Part shown: positions 1-8,577 of the stretch, piece after piece
How positions within the stretch are numbered: the first letter of the stretch is position 1
How the letters are laid out: every line of letters starts with the position of its first letter
Assembly: GCA_039179985.1 (NCBI GenBank)
Contig: JBCDED010000001.1
Coordinates: 1 to 64,000 of the forward strand
Length of the DNA stretch: 64,000 nucleotides
DNA from: JBCCMQ01 sp039179985
Lineage (GTDB): Bacteria; Pseudomonadota; Alphaproteobacteria; Rhodobacterales; Rhodobacteraceae
Direction: 5' to 3'
Notes under the pieces: generated by a model
Databases searched by the model: none
Told to the model about the DNA's origin: nothing
What the model saw: only the letters and a program-made list of their open reading frames with translations
Program-made: the position numbers and the translations under genes

Positions 1-501
1 AAGATGGCCCTGTTCGGTCAGACCGTGGGCATTGCGGAAGGTCGTCCGCGTCATCCCCATGGCCTTGGCCGTGCGGTTAATCCGCCGGGCAAAGGCGGCT
101 TCGGAACCGGAAATCGCCTCGCCAATGGCCGTCGCCGCATCGTTCGCAGATTTGATGGCTGCCGCGCGGATCAGATAGCGCAGCTTGATCTTCTGACCTG
201 TGCGCAGACCCAGTTTCGATGGTGGTTCGGCCGCAGCGCGTTTGGAGATGGTCACCATGGTGTCGAGCGAAATTTCGCCCCGCTCGACCGCCTCAAACGC
301 GATGTAGAGCGTCATCATTTTGGTCAGCGACGCCGGATGAAGCCGGCTGTCAGCGTTTCGGGAATGGAGCACTTCGCCGGTCCGGGCATCCATGACCATT
401 GCCGCATAGGGCGCAGCGGATGCGGGAAGAACGCGCATGACGGCGACGAAGATGAGGGCGCATAGCCCAATACGTGCGGGAAAACTCAGTCGAGTTACCA
501 C
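1..501 (-). CDS. D-alanyl-D-alanine carboxypeptidase (serine type, 3' end cut by window edge)
   Basis: Penicillin-binding protein of the DacA/DacC (peptidase S11) family, which trims the terminal D-Ala from peptidoglycan stem peptides in the periplasm. 167 N-terminal residues are visible and the frame is still open at base 1. A signal peptide covers about residues 1-30 (basic start, hydrophobic core, ASA-A end). The catalytic SxxK motif is S58-L-T-K61 and the SxN motif is S118-A-N120; the KTG motif would lie outside the window. I chose the GTG at 501 because it gives a normal signal peptide and no ATG lies in frame upstream near it. The family is clear; the exact paralogue (dacA, dacC or dacF) is not. 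Confidence 0.9.
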   Translation of the reverse strand, partial: MVTRLSFPARIGLCALIFVAVMRVLPASAAPYAAMVMDARTGEVLHSRNADSRLHPASLTKMMTLYIAFEAVERGEISLDTMVTISKRAAAEPPSKLGLRTGQKIKLRYLIRAAAIKSANDAATAIGEAISGSEAAFARRINRTAKAMGMTRTTFRNAHGLTEQGHL

Positions 502-663
502 GGGGTGCCTGCCTATATCTGCCTCTCGCTGCCGGTTTTTTGTGACAGCTTATGGTTATGAAATCCTTGTACCACAAAGGCTTGGGCCCGGAAACTCCCT
601 CAATTTGTGGCAGGATTTAGGCATTTCGACATACTGTGTGGGCTGTTCCCGCAACCACAATAT

Positions 664-1377
664 CTAGGCAAAGCACCGCAAGACTGCCGGCAGGTCGCCA
701 ATATGAGGAATGCTATGAAATCTTGAGTGTGACTCCGGTGCGACAGCATACTCCAGTGCCCAGGTCAGTTCATGGGGTATATGGACAGCAAATGCTCCGG
801 CCTGAAGCGCCGGAAGAACGTCTGATTTCAAGGAGTTCCCGACCATGGCCGCGCGCTCGGGGCCGTCGCCGTGCCGCCCAAAAGCCTCGGCGTAGGTCGC
901 GGGCGTCTTCTCGCTGACGATCTCTACGGCGTCGAAAAAGTCGCCCAACCCGGACTGGGCGAGTTTCCGCTCCTGATCCAGAAGATCGCCTTTGGTGATC
1001 AGCACCAGCCGGTACGACCCGGCAAGACCGGCAACCGTTTCCTCCACATGGGGCAAGAGGTCGATCGGGTGGCGCAGCATTTCTTTTCCTGCGATCAGGA
1101 GTTCTTCGATCACCGATCCGGGCACGGCCCCATCGGTCACCTCGATCGCGGTTTCGATCATCGACAAAACGAAACCTTTAATGCCGAAGCCATAGTTCCC
1201 GAGGTTGCGCCGCTCTGCCTCCAGCAACCGTTCGGCCAGGTGGTCGGCCCCGGCATGTTCCGCGAGCAGTTCGGCAAAGCGCGCCTGTGTCAGTTGGAAG
1301 AAACGCTCGTTCTGCCAGAGCGTATCGTCCGCGTCGAAGCCGATTGTGGTCAGATTTTCAGCGCGCAGGGCGTCCAC
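664..1377 (-). CDS. HAD superfamily hydrolase
   Basis: 237-residue haloacid-dehalogenase-like hydrolase, probably a small-molecule phosphatase. Motif I is near the N-terminus (FDADDTLW, about residues 14-21; the first Asp is the nucleophile), motif II is the LITKGD segment around residue 125 and motif III/IV is the MVGNSLKSDV segment near residue 195 (Lys and Asp present). A helical cap follows motif I. The start is a GTG at 1377, with a weak GGA upstream. It is divergent from clpS across about 135 bp and followed by a 162-bp gap before the carboxypeptidase gene. The substrate cannot be told from sequence alone. Confidence 0.85.
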   Translation of the reverse strand: MDALRAENLTTIGFDADDTLWQNERFFQLTQARFAELLAEHAGADHLAERLLEAERRNLGNYGFGIKGFVLSMIETAIEVTDGAVPGSVIEELLIAGKEMLRHPIDLLPHVEETVAGLAGSYRLVLITKGDLLDQERKLAQSGLGDFFDAVEIVSEKTPATYAEAFGRHGDGPERAAMVGNSLKSDVLPALQAGAFAVHIPHELTWALEYAVAPESHSRFHSIPHIGDLPAVLRCFA

Positions 1378-1512
1378 GGACGGATTCCATTCAAATGATG
1401 CGGTCCGGTGGAAAATGGGCTCTTTTCTACGAAACGCGGGCGATTATATAGTGCGGCCTAATGCCGGATTCCCTAACTTGGTGTCGCTTTGCCCAACCTT
1501 TTGCCTCTGACC

Positions 1513-1830
1513 ATGTCTGATGACGACCAGAGCGACAACGAAACGGGCGTGTTGACGCGGACCCGTTCCAAGACGCAGCGTCCGCCGCTCTATAAGGTTC
1601 TTCTTCTTAATGACGACTATACGCCAATGGAGTTCGTCGTACAGGTTCTTGAGCGTTTCTTTGGTATGACCCATGCCCAGGCGTTCGAACTGATGCTCAC
1701 CGTGCACAAGAAGGGCGTCGCGGTTGTGGGTGTCTTTTCGTTCGAGATTGCCGAAACCAAGGTCAGTCAGGTCATGGATTTCGCTCGGCGGCACCAGCAC
1801 CCGCTGCAATGTACCATGGAAAAGGAATAG
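1513..1830 (+). CDS. clpS: ATP-dependent Clp protease adaptor ClpS
   Basis: 105-residue N-recognin adaptor that binds N-degron substrates and delivers them to ClpAP in the cytoplasm. The ClpS core begins around residue 25 (PLYKVLLLNDDYTPMEFVV), with the substrate-pocket Asn-Asp pair in LLNDD, followed by the HKKGVAVVGVFSFEIAETKV segment and the C-terminal QHPLQCTMEKE. The acidic N-terminal extension MSDDDQSDNETG is normal for the family. An in-frame TTG at 1489 would add eight residues, but the ATG at 1513 gives the usual N-terminus. No strong Shine-Dalgarno sequence precedes either. It is followed after 18 bp by the methyltransferase gene. Confidence 0.95.
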   Translation: MSDDDQSDNETGVLTRTRSKTQRPPLYKVLLLNDDYTPMEFVVQVLERFFGMTHAQAFELMLTVHKKGVAVVGVFSFEIAETKVSQVMDFARRHQHPLQCTMEKE

Positions 1831-1848
1831 GCGGTCCGTCCGCACCCC

Positions 1849-2838
1849 ATGGCACGCTCACGTCTTACGGAAGCGCTGAATCAGGGTCTCATTGCGCGCC
1901 CCGATGGGATGATCTGCGTCCTGGGCCCCCGTCAAGGCTATGACCTCTCGGCGCTTGATGCTCTGGAGATCACCGTTGTCCAAGGGTTCCGATCCGATTA
2001 CCTGCACTGGACGACCGCAGGTTTTGCTGTAGAGCCGGAAATTCCGGCCGGGCCCTTTGCCGGGGCGCTGATCGTCCTGCCGCGTGCCCGCGATCTGGCG
2101 CGGGAGTGGATCGCCGGGATTGCTGCGGCCCTGCCCGCCGGAGCGCCGGTCTGGGTCGATGGACAGAAGACCGACGGCGTTGACAGCCTCTATCGGGCCT
2201 GCCGCAAGGCCTTTGCCTGTTCTGAGGCCATGTCGATGGCGCACGGGAAACTCTTCGCCTTCAAAGCCGCGGCTGCACCCCCTGACTGGCAGACGCCCGA
2301 CCACCGGACACCCGAGGGATTTGCGACAGCGGCGGGGGCGTTTTCGGCCGATGCGGTGGATCCGGGGTCAAAGGCGCTCGCCGCCGTTCTGCCGGCGAGG
2401 ATGCCCGGACGTGTGGCAGACCTTGGCGCCGGGTGGGGCTATCTGGCGTCCGAGGTTCTGTCCCGCGACGGGCCCGAATCTTTGCATCTTTTCGAGGCCG
2501 ACCACGCGGCGCTCGCCGCGGCGCGCCGGAACGTCCCCGACGCGCGCGCCGTCTTCCACTGGCAAGACGTGTCCGAAGTAGGCGTCTCCCGCGACTTTGA
2601 CGCGGTGGTCTGCAACCCACCTTTCCACGTGGGCCGGGACACGCGACCGGAGCTTGGACAGGCGTTCATCGACTGCGCCGCCGGCCTTCTCAAGCCGTCC
2701 GGGCGGCTCTGGCTTGTCGCAAACCGGCACTTGCCCTACGAAGGTGTCTTGAGTGACCGATTTCGCACGGTCGACCGCCTTGAAGGATCCGATGCCTACA
2801 AGCTTTTCCGCGCCGAACGTCCCCTGACCCGGCGCTGA
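1849..2838 (+). CDS. RsmC-like class I SAM-dependent methyltransferase
   Basis: 329-residue methyltransferase resembling RsmC, the enzyme that makes m2G1207 in 16S rRNA. The N-terminal half (about 1-160) is a degenerate methyltransferase-like domain as in RsmC; the C-terminal half carries SAM motif I (ADLGAGWGY, about residue 190) and the catalytic NPPFH motif (about residue 254) typical of guanine-N2 or adenine-N6 methyltransferases acting on nucleic acid. It ends with the KLFRAERP segment seen in RsmC proteins. It lies 18 bp after clpS and 34 bp before the SDR gene, so the three may be co-transcribed. The exact target base is inferred from family only. Confidence 0.85.
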   Translation: MARSRLTEALNQGLIARPDGMICVLGPRQGYDLSALDALEITVVQGFRSDYLHWTTAGFAVEPEIPAGPFAGALIVLPRARDLAREWIAGIAAALPAGAPVWVDGQKTDGVDSLYRACRKAFACSEAMSMAHGKLFAFKAAAAPPDWQTPDHRTPEGFATAAGAFSADAVDPGSKALAAVLPARMPGRVADLGAGWGYLASEVLSRDGPESLHLFEADHAALAAARRNVPDARAVFHWQDVSEVGVSRDFDAVVCNPPFHVGRDTRPELGQAFIDCAAGLLKPSGRLWLVANRHLPYEGVLSDRFRTVDRLEGSDAYKLFRAERPLTRR

Positions 2839-2872
2839 CCCGACCCATCCTGCACACGCGAGGCCGCTTTCC

Positions 2873-3691
2873 ATGTCTTTCTCGATATCCGGTAAATCCG
2901 CCATCGTGACGGGGGCCGCAAACGGCATTGGCCGCGCTATCGCCCGTCATTTCGTGGACAGTGGGGCCAACGTGATGTTCGTGGACCGTGACGAGGCCCG
3001 GCTAGAAGAAGAACTGGGCGAAGCTGCACGCGAGGAAGGGACCAATGTCCGCTTTTTCGCGGGCGACCTGCGCGAACGCCTTACCATCGCCAATCTGATT
3101 TCGGCGACACTCGATGCTTACGACCGGATCGACATTCTTGTGAACGCCAGCCGCCAGGTTCTGGTGTCAGATCCACTCGATCCCCATGACGACGCTGTCG
3201 AGAGCATGCTGCACCAGAACCTGCTGCCCAGCCTGCGACTCAGCCAGGCGGTCGCGCGCAAAATGATCAAGCAGGCCGAAGGGGACAACGATAGCGACGA
3301 TGACGAAACCATCGGGACCATCCTGAACCTGTCGTCCATCTCCGCCGAGCGGACCCGACCTGCGCTTCTGGGCTATTCTATCAGCGCAGCGGCGGTGGAT
3401 CAGCTGACCCGCTCCATGGCCGTGGCGCTGTCGGATCAGCGTATTCGGGTGAATGCGATTGCCGTCGGCAGTGTCATGAGCGCCAGCCTGCAGACCCGGC
3501 TGAAGGATCAAAAAGAACTTCGGGACGAGATCATCCGCCACACGCCATTGGGCCGGATCGCCAGCGCCTCGGAAGTGGCGGCAACCGCGCAGTATCTCGT
3601 TTCTGATGCGGCTGGCTTTGTCACCGGGCAGATCATCACTGTTGATGGCGGACGGACGTTGGTCGACCCGGTGTCAGACCCCGCGCACTAG
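2873..3691 (+). CDS. Atypical short-chain dehydrogenase/reductase lacking the catalytic lysine
   Basis: 272-residue Rossmann-fold SDR family protein. The glycine-rich cofactor motif is intact (TGAANGIG, residues 13-20) and an Asp at residue 38 suits NAD(H). Ser155 and Tyr168 of the SDR triad are present with the normal 13-residue spacing, but the YxxxK motif reads YSISA, so the catalytic lysine position is Ala172. The NNAG structural motif is also altered to VNASR (90-94). An acidic stretch (GDNDSDDDET, 137-146) is inserted before the serine strand. The C-terminal VTGQIITVDGG motif is normal. It may be a non-catalytic or altered SDR; the reading frame is intact, so it does not look like a decaying gene. 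Confidence 0.85.
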   Translation: MSFSISGKSAIVTGAANGIGRAIARHFVDSGANVMFVDRDEARLEEELGEAAREEGTNVRFFAGDLRERLTIANLISATLDAYDRIDILVNASRQVLVSDPLDPHDDAVESMLHQNLLPSLRLSQAVARKMIKQAEGDNDSDDDETIGTILNLSSISAERTRPALLGYSISAAAVDQLTRSMAVALSDQRIRVNAIAVGSVMSASLQTRLKDQKELRDEIIRHTPLGRIASASEVAATAQYLVSDAAGFVTGQIITVDGGRTLVDPVSDPAH

Positions 3692-3694
3692 GGC

Positions 3695-4075
3695 CTAGGC
3701 CGTGCCCTGGCAGAAGGCAGCGGCGTTTTGAGAGCGCAGCTGCAAGGTCTGGCGCTGCTCGATCAGGGCGTTCAGCTTTGCTTGCTCTTCTGCCGGGTCG
3801 ATGGCCACCGCGCGCCGGCGCACACTGCTGTAGTTCGACGAACAGAACCGCACGTTGTAGCTGCCTGTGCAGAACCCGATGCCGATGTTGCTGGGCGCGG
3901 GCTCGGTCTCGTAGCGGAAGCCGCGTCGCAGATTGTCTTGCGTCTCGACGATCAGTTCGTTGACCGTCCGCAGGTCCCGCCCGACCTGGTTGACGCACCG
4001 TTCCTGTGGCGAGGCGCAGGCCGCAAGCGTCGCGAAAGCCACCAGTGAAACCCGTGTCCCAAGACCAATCGGCAT
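3695..4075 (-). CDS. Small cysteine-rich lipoprotein, unknown function
   Basis: 126-residue predicted outer-membrane or periplasmic lipoprotein. The signal peptide ends in a lipobox, LAAC, with the lipidated Cys at residue 20. The mature part holds several further cysteines (ERCVNQ, GFCTGS, RFCSSN, AFCQG), suggesting disulfides, and a helical segment rich in Glu/Gln near the C-terminus. I do not recognise a named family. The gene is convergent with the SDR gene, only 3 bp between stops, and its start lies about 100 bp from the divergent hemF. Confidence 0.75.
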   Translation of the reverse strand: MPIGLGTRVSLVAFATLAACASPQERCVNQVGRDLRTVNELIVETQDNLRRGFRYETEPAPSNIGIGFCTGSYNVRFCSSNYSSVRRRAVAIDPAEEQAKLNALIEQRQTLQLRSQNAAAFCQGTA

Positions 4076-4173
4076 GACGACAATTCTCCAGAGAAACCCG
4101 TTGTCCCGGCCCAGACTGGCACGGTTCGGGCAAAGCTGCTAGCCATTCGGGAAACCGACGGGAGACAGGGCAG

Positions 4174-5067
4174 ATGGCTGACGATTTCGATGCGCGCAAG
4201 GCACGGGCTTCGGCCTGGTTTCGGGAGCTGCGCGACGAAATCTGCGCAGCCTTTGAGGGACTTGAGGACACTCAGGCCACGGGCTTTTTTTCCGAACTGC
4301 CGCCTGGGCGTTTCGAGGTTTCCAAGACACAACGCACGGGCGATGATGGGGAGGACGCCGGCGGCGGGCTGATGTCGGTCATGCGGGGCGGCCGGCTCTT
4401 CGAGAAGGTCGGCGTCAACGTCTCCACCGTGCATGGCCGCCTAGGCGCGCGGGCGCAGGCCGCCATGGCCGCGCGCAAAGACATTCCGGGCATCGCCGAA
4501 GACCCGCGGTTCTGGGCCTCTGGTATTTCGCTGGTGGCGCATATGCAAAACCCGCACACGCCCGCGGTCCATATGAACACACGCATGTTCTGGACACCCC
4601 ACGCCTGGTGGTTCGGCGGCGGATCGGACCTGAACCCCTGCATCGAGTATGATGCCGATACCGCCCGGTTCCACAACGTGCTGAAACTGGCCTGCGAAAA
4701 GCATGACCCGGACTATTACGACCGCTTCAAGACCTGGGCTGACGAATATTTCTACGTTCCGCACCGGGGCAGGGCGCGCGGTGTCGGCGGTATTTTCTTC
4801 GACGATCTCAATACCGGCGATTGGGAGGCGGATTTCGCCTTTACCCAGGAGGTTGGGCGCGCCTTCCTGCCTGCCTTTGTGGGCGTAACCGAAGCCCGGC
4901 GAGAAACCCCTTGGACCGAGGCCGACAAGGAAGCGCAACTGACCCACCGGGGTCTCTACGCCGAGTACAACCTCGTTTACGACCGGGGCACGAAGTTCGG
5001 GCTGGAAACCGGCCACGACGCCAACGCCGTGCTCATGAGCCTGCCACCGCTGGCCAAATGGACCTAG
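4174..5067 (+). CDS. hemF: Oxygen-dependent coproporphyrinogen III oxidase
   Basis: 297-residue aerobic coproporphyrinogen oxidase, converting coproporphyrinogen III to protoporphyrinogen IX in haem and bacteriochlorophyll synthesis; a soluble homodimer. Diagnostic segments are present: NPHTPAVHMNTRMFW around residue 130, WWFGGGSDLNPC around 147, GRARGVGGIFFDDLN around 200, and the C-terminal EYNLVYDRGTKFGLETG followed by ESLP-like MSLPPLAKW. The length is normal. Its stop codon overlaps that of the convergent hemE (CTAG palindrome, 4-base overlap), so two consecutive pathway enzymes are encoded tail to tail. Confidence 0.97.
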   Translation: MADDFDARKARASAWFRELRDEICAAFEGLEDTQATGFFSELPPGRFEVSKTQRTGDDGEDAGGGLMSVMRGGRLFEKVGVNVSTVHGRLGARAQAAMAARKDIPGIAEDPRFWASGISLVAHMQNPHTPAVHMNTRMFWTPHAWWFGGGSDLNPCIEYDADTARFHNVLKLACEKHDPDYYDRFKTWADEYFYVPHRGRARGVGGIFFDDLNTGDWEADFAFTQEVGRAFLPAFVGVTEARRETPWTEADKEAQLTHRGLYAEYNLVYDRGTKFGLETGHDANAVLMSLPPLAKWT

Positions 5068-6113
5068 GCGGTCACCGGCGCACCTGCACGGACCGTATCG
5101 ATCATCAGCTGCACGTTGTCGGGGTCGGCATCGGGGGTGATGCCATGTCCGAGGTTGAAGATGTGCGGGCCCTTTGAGAACGCCTCGACGATGCGCCGCG
5201 TTTCCTCGACCAGGGCCCTCCCACCGGTGACCATATGGACCGGAGCGAGGTTGCCCTGAACGCAGCCGTCCTTTTGTACCTCTGCCGCAGCCCAGGCCGC
5301 ATCCACCGAATTGTCGAGCGCGACGCAATCCGCACCCGTGGCGCGGGCAAAACCCATGTAGGCGTCTTTCGCCTCGCGCGGGAAGGCGATGACCGGCACG
5401 CCCGGGTGACGCGCCTTGACCTCGGCTATGATGCGGCGCGCGGGTTCCACGCAGTATTTCGCGAATGCTTCGCCCTTCAGCGATCCCGCCCAGCTGTCGA
5501 AGATCTTCACCACCTCGGCGCCTGCACTGATCTGGGCGGACAGATAGGCCACTGTCGCTTCGGTCAGCCGTTCCATCAGAGCATCGAAAACCATAGGGTT
5601 CTCGGCCATCAGCGCATGGGCCGGTCCCTGGTCTGGCGTCCCTCGTCCGGCGACCATGTAGGTCGCCACGGTCCAGGGCGCGCCCGCAAAACCTATGAGC
5701 GCCGTTTCGGCGGGCAGCTCCTGCCGCAGGATGCGTACGGTCCCGTAGACCGGAGCAAGATGGTCGTGAATGTCATCGGCCCCTTTCAGCGCCGCAAAAT
5801 CCGCCTCTGACGTGATCTTTGACAGCCGCGGCCCTTCGCCGGTTACGAACCACAAATCGGCGCCCAGTGCGTCAGGTATGAGGAGAATGTCCGCAAAAAG
5901 GATAGCCGCGTCGAAGCCGTAGCGCCGGATGGGCTGTAGGGTCACTTCCGCTGCCAGGTCCGAATTGTAGCAAAGCGACAGGAAATCCCCGGCCTCGGCA
6001 CGTGTCGCGCGGTACTCAGGAAGGTACCGGCCTGCCTGCCGCATCATCCAGATCGGGGGGACCGGCAGGGTTTCCCCGGCCAGCGCGCGCATCAGTAGTT
6101 TGGTTTCGGCCAT
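5064..6113 (-). CDS. hemE: Uroporphyrinogen decarboxylase
   Basis: 349-residue enzyme removing four acetate carboxyls from uroporphyrinogen III to give coproporphyrinogen III. The N-terminal signature PIWMMRQAGRYLPEYR (about residues 20-35) contains the substrate-binding arginines; the second signature GFAGAPWTVATYMV lies near residue 145, and the C-terminal FNLGHGITPDADPDNV near 320 holds the conserved His. It is transcribed toward hemF and away from hemC; the 100 bp between the hemE and hemC starts must hold both promoters. Confidence 0.97.
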   Translation of the reverse strand: MAETKLLMRALAGETLPVPPIWMMRQAGRYLPEYRATRAEAGDFLSLCYNSDLAAEVTLQPIRRYGFDAAILFADILLIPDALGADLWFVTGEGPRLSKITSEADFAALKGADDIHDHLAPVYGTVRILRQELPAETALIGFAGAPWTVATYMVAGRGTPDQGPAHALMAENPMVFDALMERLTEATVAYLSAQISAGAEVVKIFDSWAGSLKGEAFAKYCVEPARRIIAEVKARHPGVPVIAFPREAKDAYMGFARATGADCVALDNSVDAAWAAAEVQKDGCVQGNLAPVHMVTGGRALVEETRRIVEAFSKGPHIFNLGHGITPDADPDNVQLMIDTVRAGAPVTA

Positions 6114-6179
6114 GGGTCTTCCGTCTTGCTGCCCACCGGTCGTCCCAAGAAAAGCGTCATCTTGTCAAGACAGTTAGAG

Positions 6180-6208
6180 TTGTCAGGAAAAATTGACGCG
6201 GCTAGACA
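6180..6208 (+). promoter_or_regulatory. Candidate sigma-70-type promoter of hemC
   Basis: A -35-like TTGTCA (6180-6185) and a -10-like TAGACA (6203-6208) are separated by 17 bp. The predicted transcription start, six to seven bases after the -10, coincides with the hemC ATG at 6215, and there is no Shine-Dalgarno sequence between them. This suggests a leaderless message. Based only on motif match. Confidence 0.5.
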
Positions 6209-6214
6209 TTGGGT

Positions 6215-7165
6215 ATGACGTTGCCCCTGCCTTCCCCCGCCGCGCCGCTTCGGATCGGAACCCGTGGATCGCCCTTGGCTTTGGCCCAGGCATATGAGAC
6301 GAGGACCCGCCTTGGCGCGGCCTTTGATCTGCCCCAGGAGGCCTTTGAGATTGTCGTGATCAAGACAACGGGCGACAGGGTGCTCGATCGGCCCCTGAAA
6401 GAAATCGGCGGCAAGGGGCTTTTTACCCGGGAGATCGAGGATGATCTGCTAGCGGGTCGGATCGACATTGCGGTCCATTCCATGAAGGACATGCCCACCG
6501 AACAGCCTGCTGGCCTGACGCTGGGAACCTATTTGCCGCGCGAGGACGTGCGCGACGCTTTCGTGTCGCCTTCGCTGGGCGGCATCGCGGGTTTGCCGGA
6601 AGGGGCGCAGGTCGGCACCTCCAGCCTGCGGCGCCGGGCGCAACTCTTGCACAAGAGGCCTGACCTCAAGGTCGTTGAGTTTCGCGGCAACGTTCAGACG
6701 CGCCTGCGCAAACTGGAAGATGGCGTCGCGGTCTGTACCTTTTTGGCCATGGCGGGGCTGAACCGCCTGGCCCTGTCCGAGGTGCCTGCAACCGCGATTG
6801 ATGCGGACGATATGCTGCCTGCCGTGGCACAAGGGGCCATCGGCATCGAACGGCGCGCGGATGATGCGCGCGTCACCGAAATGCTGGCGGCCATCCACGA
6901 CACTGACACCGGTCTGCGGCTGGCCGCAGAGCGGGCGTTTCTAAAGGAACTCGATGGGTCCTGCGAGACGCCGATTGCCGGGCTTGCGGAACTTAGCGGT
7001 GACACTCTGACCCTGCGCGGTCAGATTCTGCGACCCGACGGCAGCGAGTCGCTGGCCGATACGCTGGCGGGCCCGGCGGCGGGCGGCGCCGAGATCGGGC
7101 GGAGCCTTGCACAGACGCTTTTGTCCCGTGCGCCCGCCGGATTTTTTGATTGGAAAGCCGCTTAG
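6215..7165 (+). CDS. hemC: Porphobilinogen deaminase (hydroxymethylbilane synthase)
   Basis: 316-residue enzyme polymerising four porphobilinogen units into hydroxymethylbilane. The N-terminal RIGTRGSPLALAQA, the VHSMKDMPTE segment near residue 90, the GTSSLRRRAQL arginine cluster near 135 and FRGNVQTRL are all family signatures. Cys250 in LDGSCETP is the attachment site of the dipyrromethane cofactor. I chose the ATG at 6215 over an in-frame TTG six bases upstream; the promoter geometry supports this start. The gene is divergent from hemE and convergent with the FAD oxidase gene, with which it shares a 4-base stop-codon overlap. Confidence 0.97.
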   Translation: MTLPLPSPAAPLRIGTRGSPLALAQAYETRTRLGAAFDLPQEAFEIVVIKTTGDRVLDRPLKEIGGKGLFTREIEDDLLAGRIDIAVHSMKDMPTEQPAGLTLGTYLPREDVRDAFVSPSLGGIAGLPEGAQVGTSSLRRRAQLLHKRPDLKVVEFRGNVQTRLRKLEDGVAVCTFLAMAGLNRLALSEVPATAIDADDMLPAVAQGAIGIERRADDARVTEMLAAIHDTDTGLRLAAERAFLKELDGSCETPIAGLAELSGDTLTLRGQILRPDGSESLADTLAGPAAGGAEIGRSLAQTLLSRAPAGFFDWKAA

Positions 7166-8577
7166 GCGGGCGGGAGAACCTTACCGGGGTTCATTAGACC
7201 TTTCGGGTCAAGCGCCGCCTTGATGGCGTGCATAACGTCCAGCGCCACGGGGTCTTTGCGTCGCTTCATGCTGGGCACCTTGGACAGGCCGATGCCGTGT
7301 TCTGCCGAGAAGCTGCCGCCGCGCGCCATGACCTCATCCTCGATGGCGCTGACGATGCCGTCCTTCAGACCCGCATCATCGGAGGTGGGATAGACGGTGT
7401 AGTGGATGTTGCCGTCGCCAAGATGGCTGACCCAGAAATCTTCTGCTCCCGCATCGAGCGCTTTGAAACGGTGTTCCACCGCCCAAAGAAAATCGGCGAT
7501 CGCGTGGGTGGGCAAGGCGATGTCATTGTCTATGCAGGGGCGCCGCGCCACGGAAAGCTCGGCGGCCAGTTCGCGTCGCTTCCAGAGCGCCGCGCGCTGC
7601 GCCTCGGACTGGGCGACCACCGCGTCCCGAACGCCGCCCGCTTCCATGGCCTCGGCCAGAAGCTCTTCCAACAACGCCACTATGGGCACTTCGCCGCTGG
7701 CTGTGGCTTCCGCGTATTTTGGTGCGGTCACGCCGATTTCGATCAGCACCGTATACGCGTGGCTGTCAGCAAAGGGTGGTGTGGCCCCTTCGGCAAAGCG
7801 AAGGTAGGCGTCAATATAGCTTTTGGGCATGCATTCGAAAGCTTCGACCGCGCTGCCCGTGGCCACCTGAAGGCGCGCCAACAGGTCCATGGCAGCTCCC
7901 AGATCCTCCATCCCGACCATGGCCGTGGCATGGGCGCGGCTTTTTGGCTGCAGGCGCAACACGGCCCGGGTGATCAGCCCAAGCGTGCCTTCCGCGCCGA
8001 TGATCAGGTCGCGCAGATCGTAGCCCGAGTTGTCCTTGTGAAGCTCCGACATCAGGTTCATGACCCGCCCGTCCGGCAGCACAACCTCGATCCCCTGGCA
8101 GCTTGCCCGCGCGTTGCCGTAGCGCAGCACGTTCGAGCCGCCCGCGTTGGTGGCCAGCGCGCCGCCGATCATCGCTGTGCCCTGCGCGCCAAAGTGTAGG
8201 GGGAAGATCAGATCATGCGCGGCCACCGCTTCGTGGATGGACCCGACCGTCGCGCCAGCCTCGACAATGGCGGTGCGCGCCAGTGGGCGCACCTCGGCTA
8301 TCCGGTTCATGCGCTGGAGCGAAATCATCAGTGCGTCCTGCCCGTGGGTGCCGCCCGACGTGCCGGTGTTACCCGAGATGGGTACCATCGACACACCGGC
8401 GGCATAGGCTGCCGCCATGACCTGTGAAGCCTCCTCGGTCGAACTCGGCCGGACCACGGCCAGCGGCGTGCCCTCATAGCGCCCGTACCAGTCGCGCCGG
8501 TAGCCCGCCGTATCTTCGCCCGTCAGGACGTTGGCCGCGCCCAGAAGCGACCTCAGTTCATCGAGTAAAACCGTCAC
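7162..8577 (-). CDS. FAD-linked 2-hydroxyacid dehydrogenase (GlcD/D-2-hydroxyglutarate dehydrogenase-like)
   Basis: 471-residue flavoprotein of the VAO/PCMH family. The FAD_binding_4 domain covers about residues 40-180 (PISGNTGTSGG, FGAQGTAMIGGALATNAGG) and the FAD-oxidase C domain about 215-465 (SHLGDGNIHY, FSAEHGIGLSK, ending NPGKVLP). Such enzymes oxidise D-2-hydroxyacids such as D-lactate, glycolate or D-2-hydroxyglutarate. The start is the GTG at 8577: it overlaps the stop of the upstream ABC ATPase gene as GTGA, a typical coupled junction; the frame stays open further upstream, but only inside the ATPase gene. It is the last gene of the transporter operon, which suggests a role in catabolism of the imported compound. 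Confidence 0.88.
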   Translation of the reverse strand: MTVLLDELRSLLGAANVLTGEDTAGYRRDWYGRYEGTPLAVVRPSSTEEASQVMAAAYAAGVSMVPISGNTGTSGGTHGQDALMISLQRMNRIAEVRPLARTAIVEAGATVGSIHEAVAAHDLIFPLHFGAQGTAMIGGALATNAGGSNVLRYGNARASCQGIEVVLPDGRVMNLMSELHKDNSGYDLRDLIIGAEGTLGLITRAVLRLQPKSRAHATAMVGMEDLGAAMDLLARLQVATGSAVEAFECMPKSYIDAYLRFAEGATPPFADSHAYTVLIEIGVTAPKYAEATASGEVPIVALLEELLAEAMEAGGVRDAVVAQSEAQRAALWKRRELAAELSVARRPCIDNDIALPTHAIADFLWAVEHRFKALDAGAEDFWVSHLGDGNIHYTVYPTSDDAGLKDGIVSAIEDEVMARGGSFSAEHGIGLSKVPSMKRRKDPVALDVMHAIKAALDPKGLMNPGKVLPPA

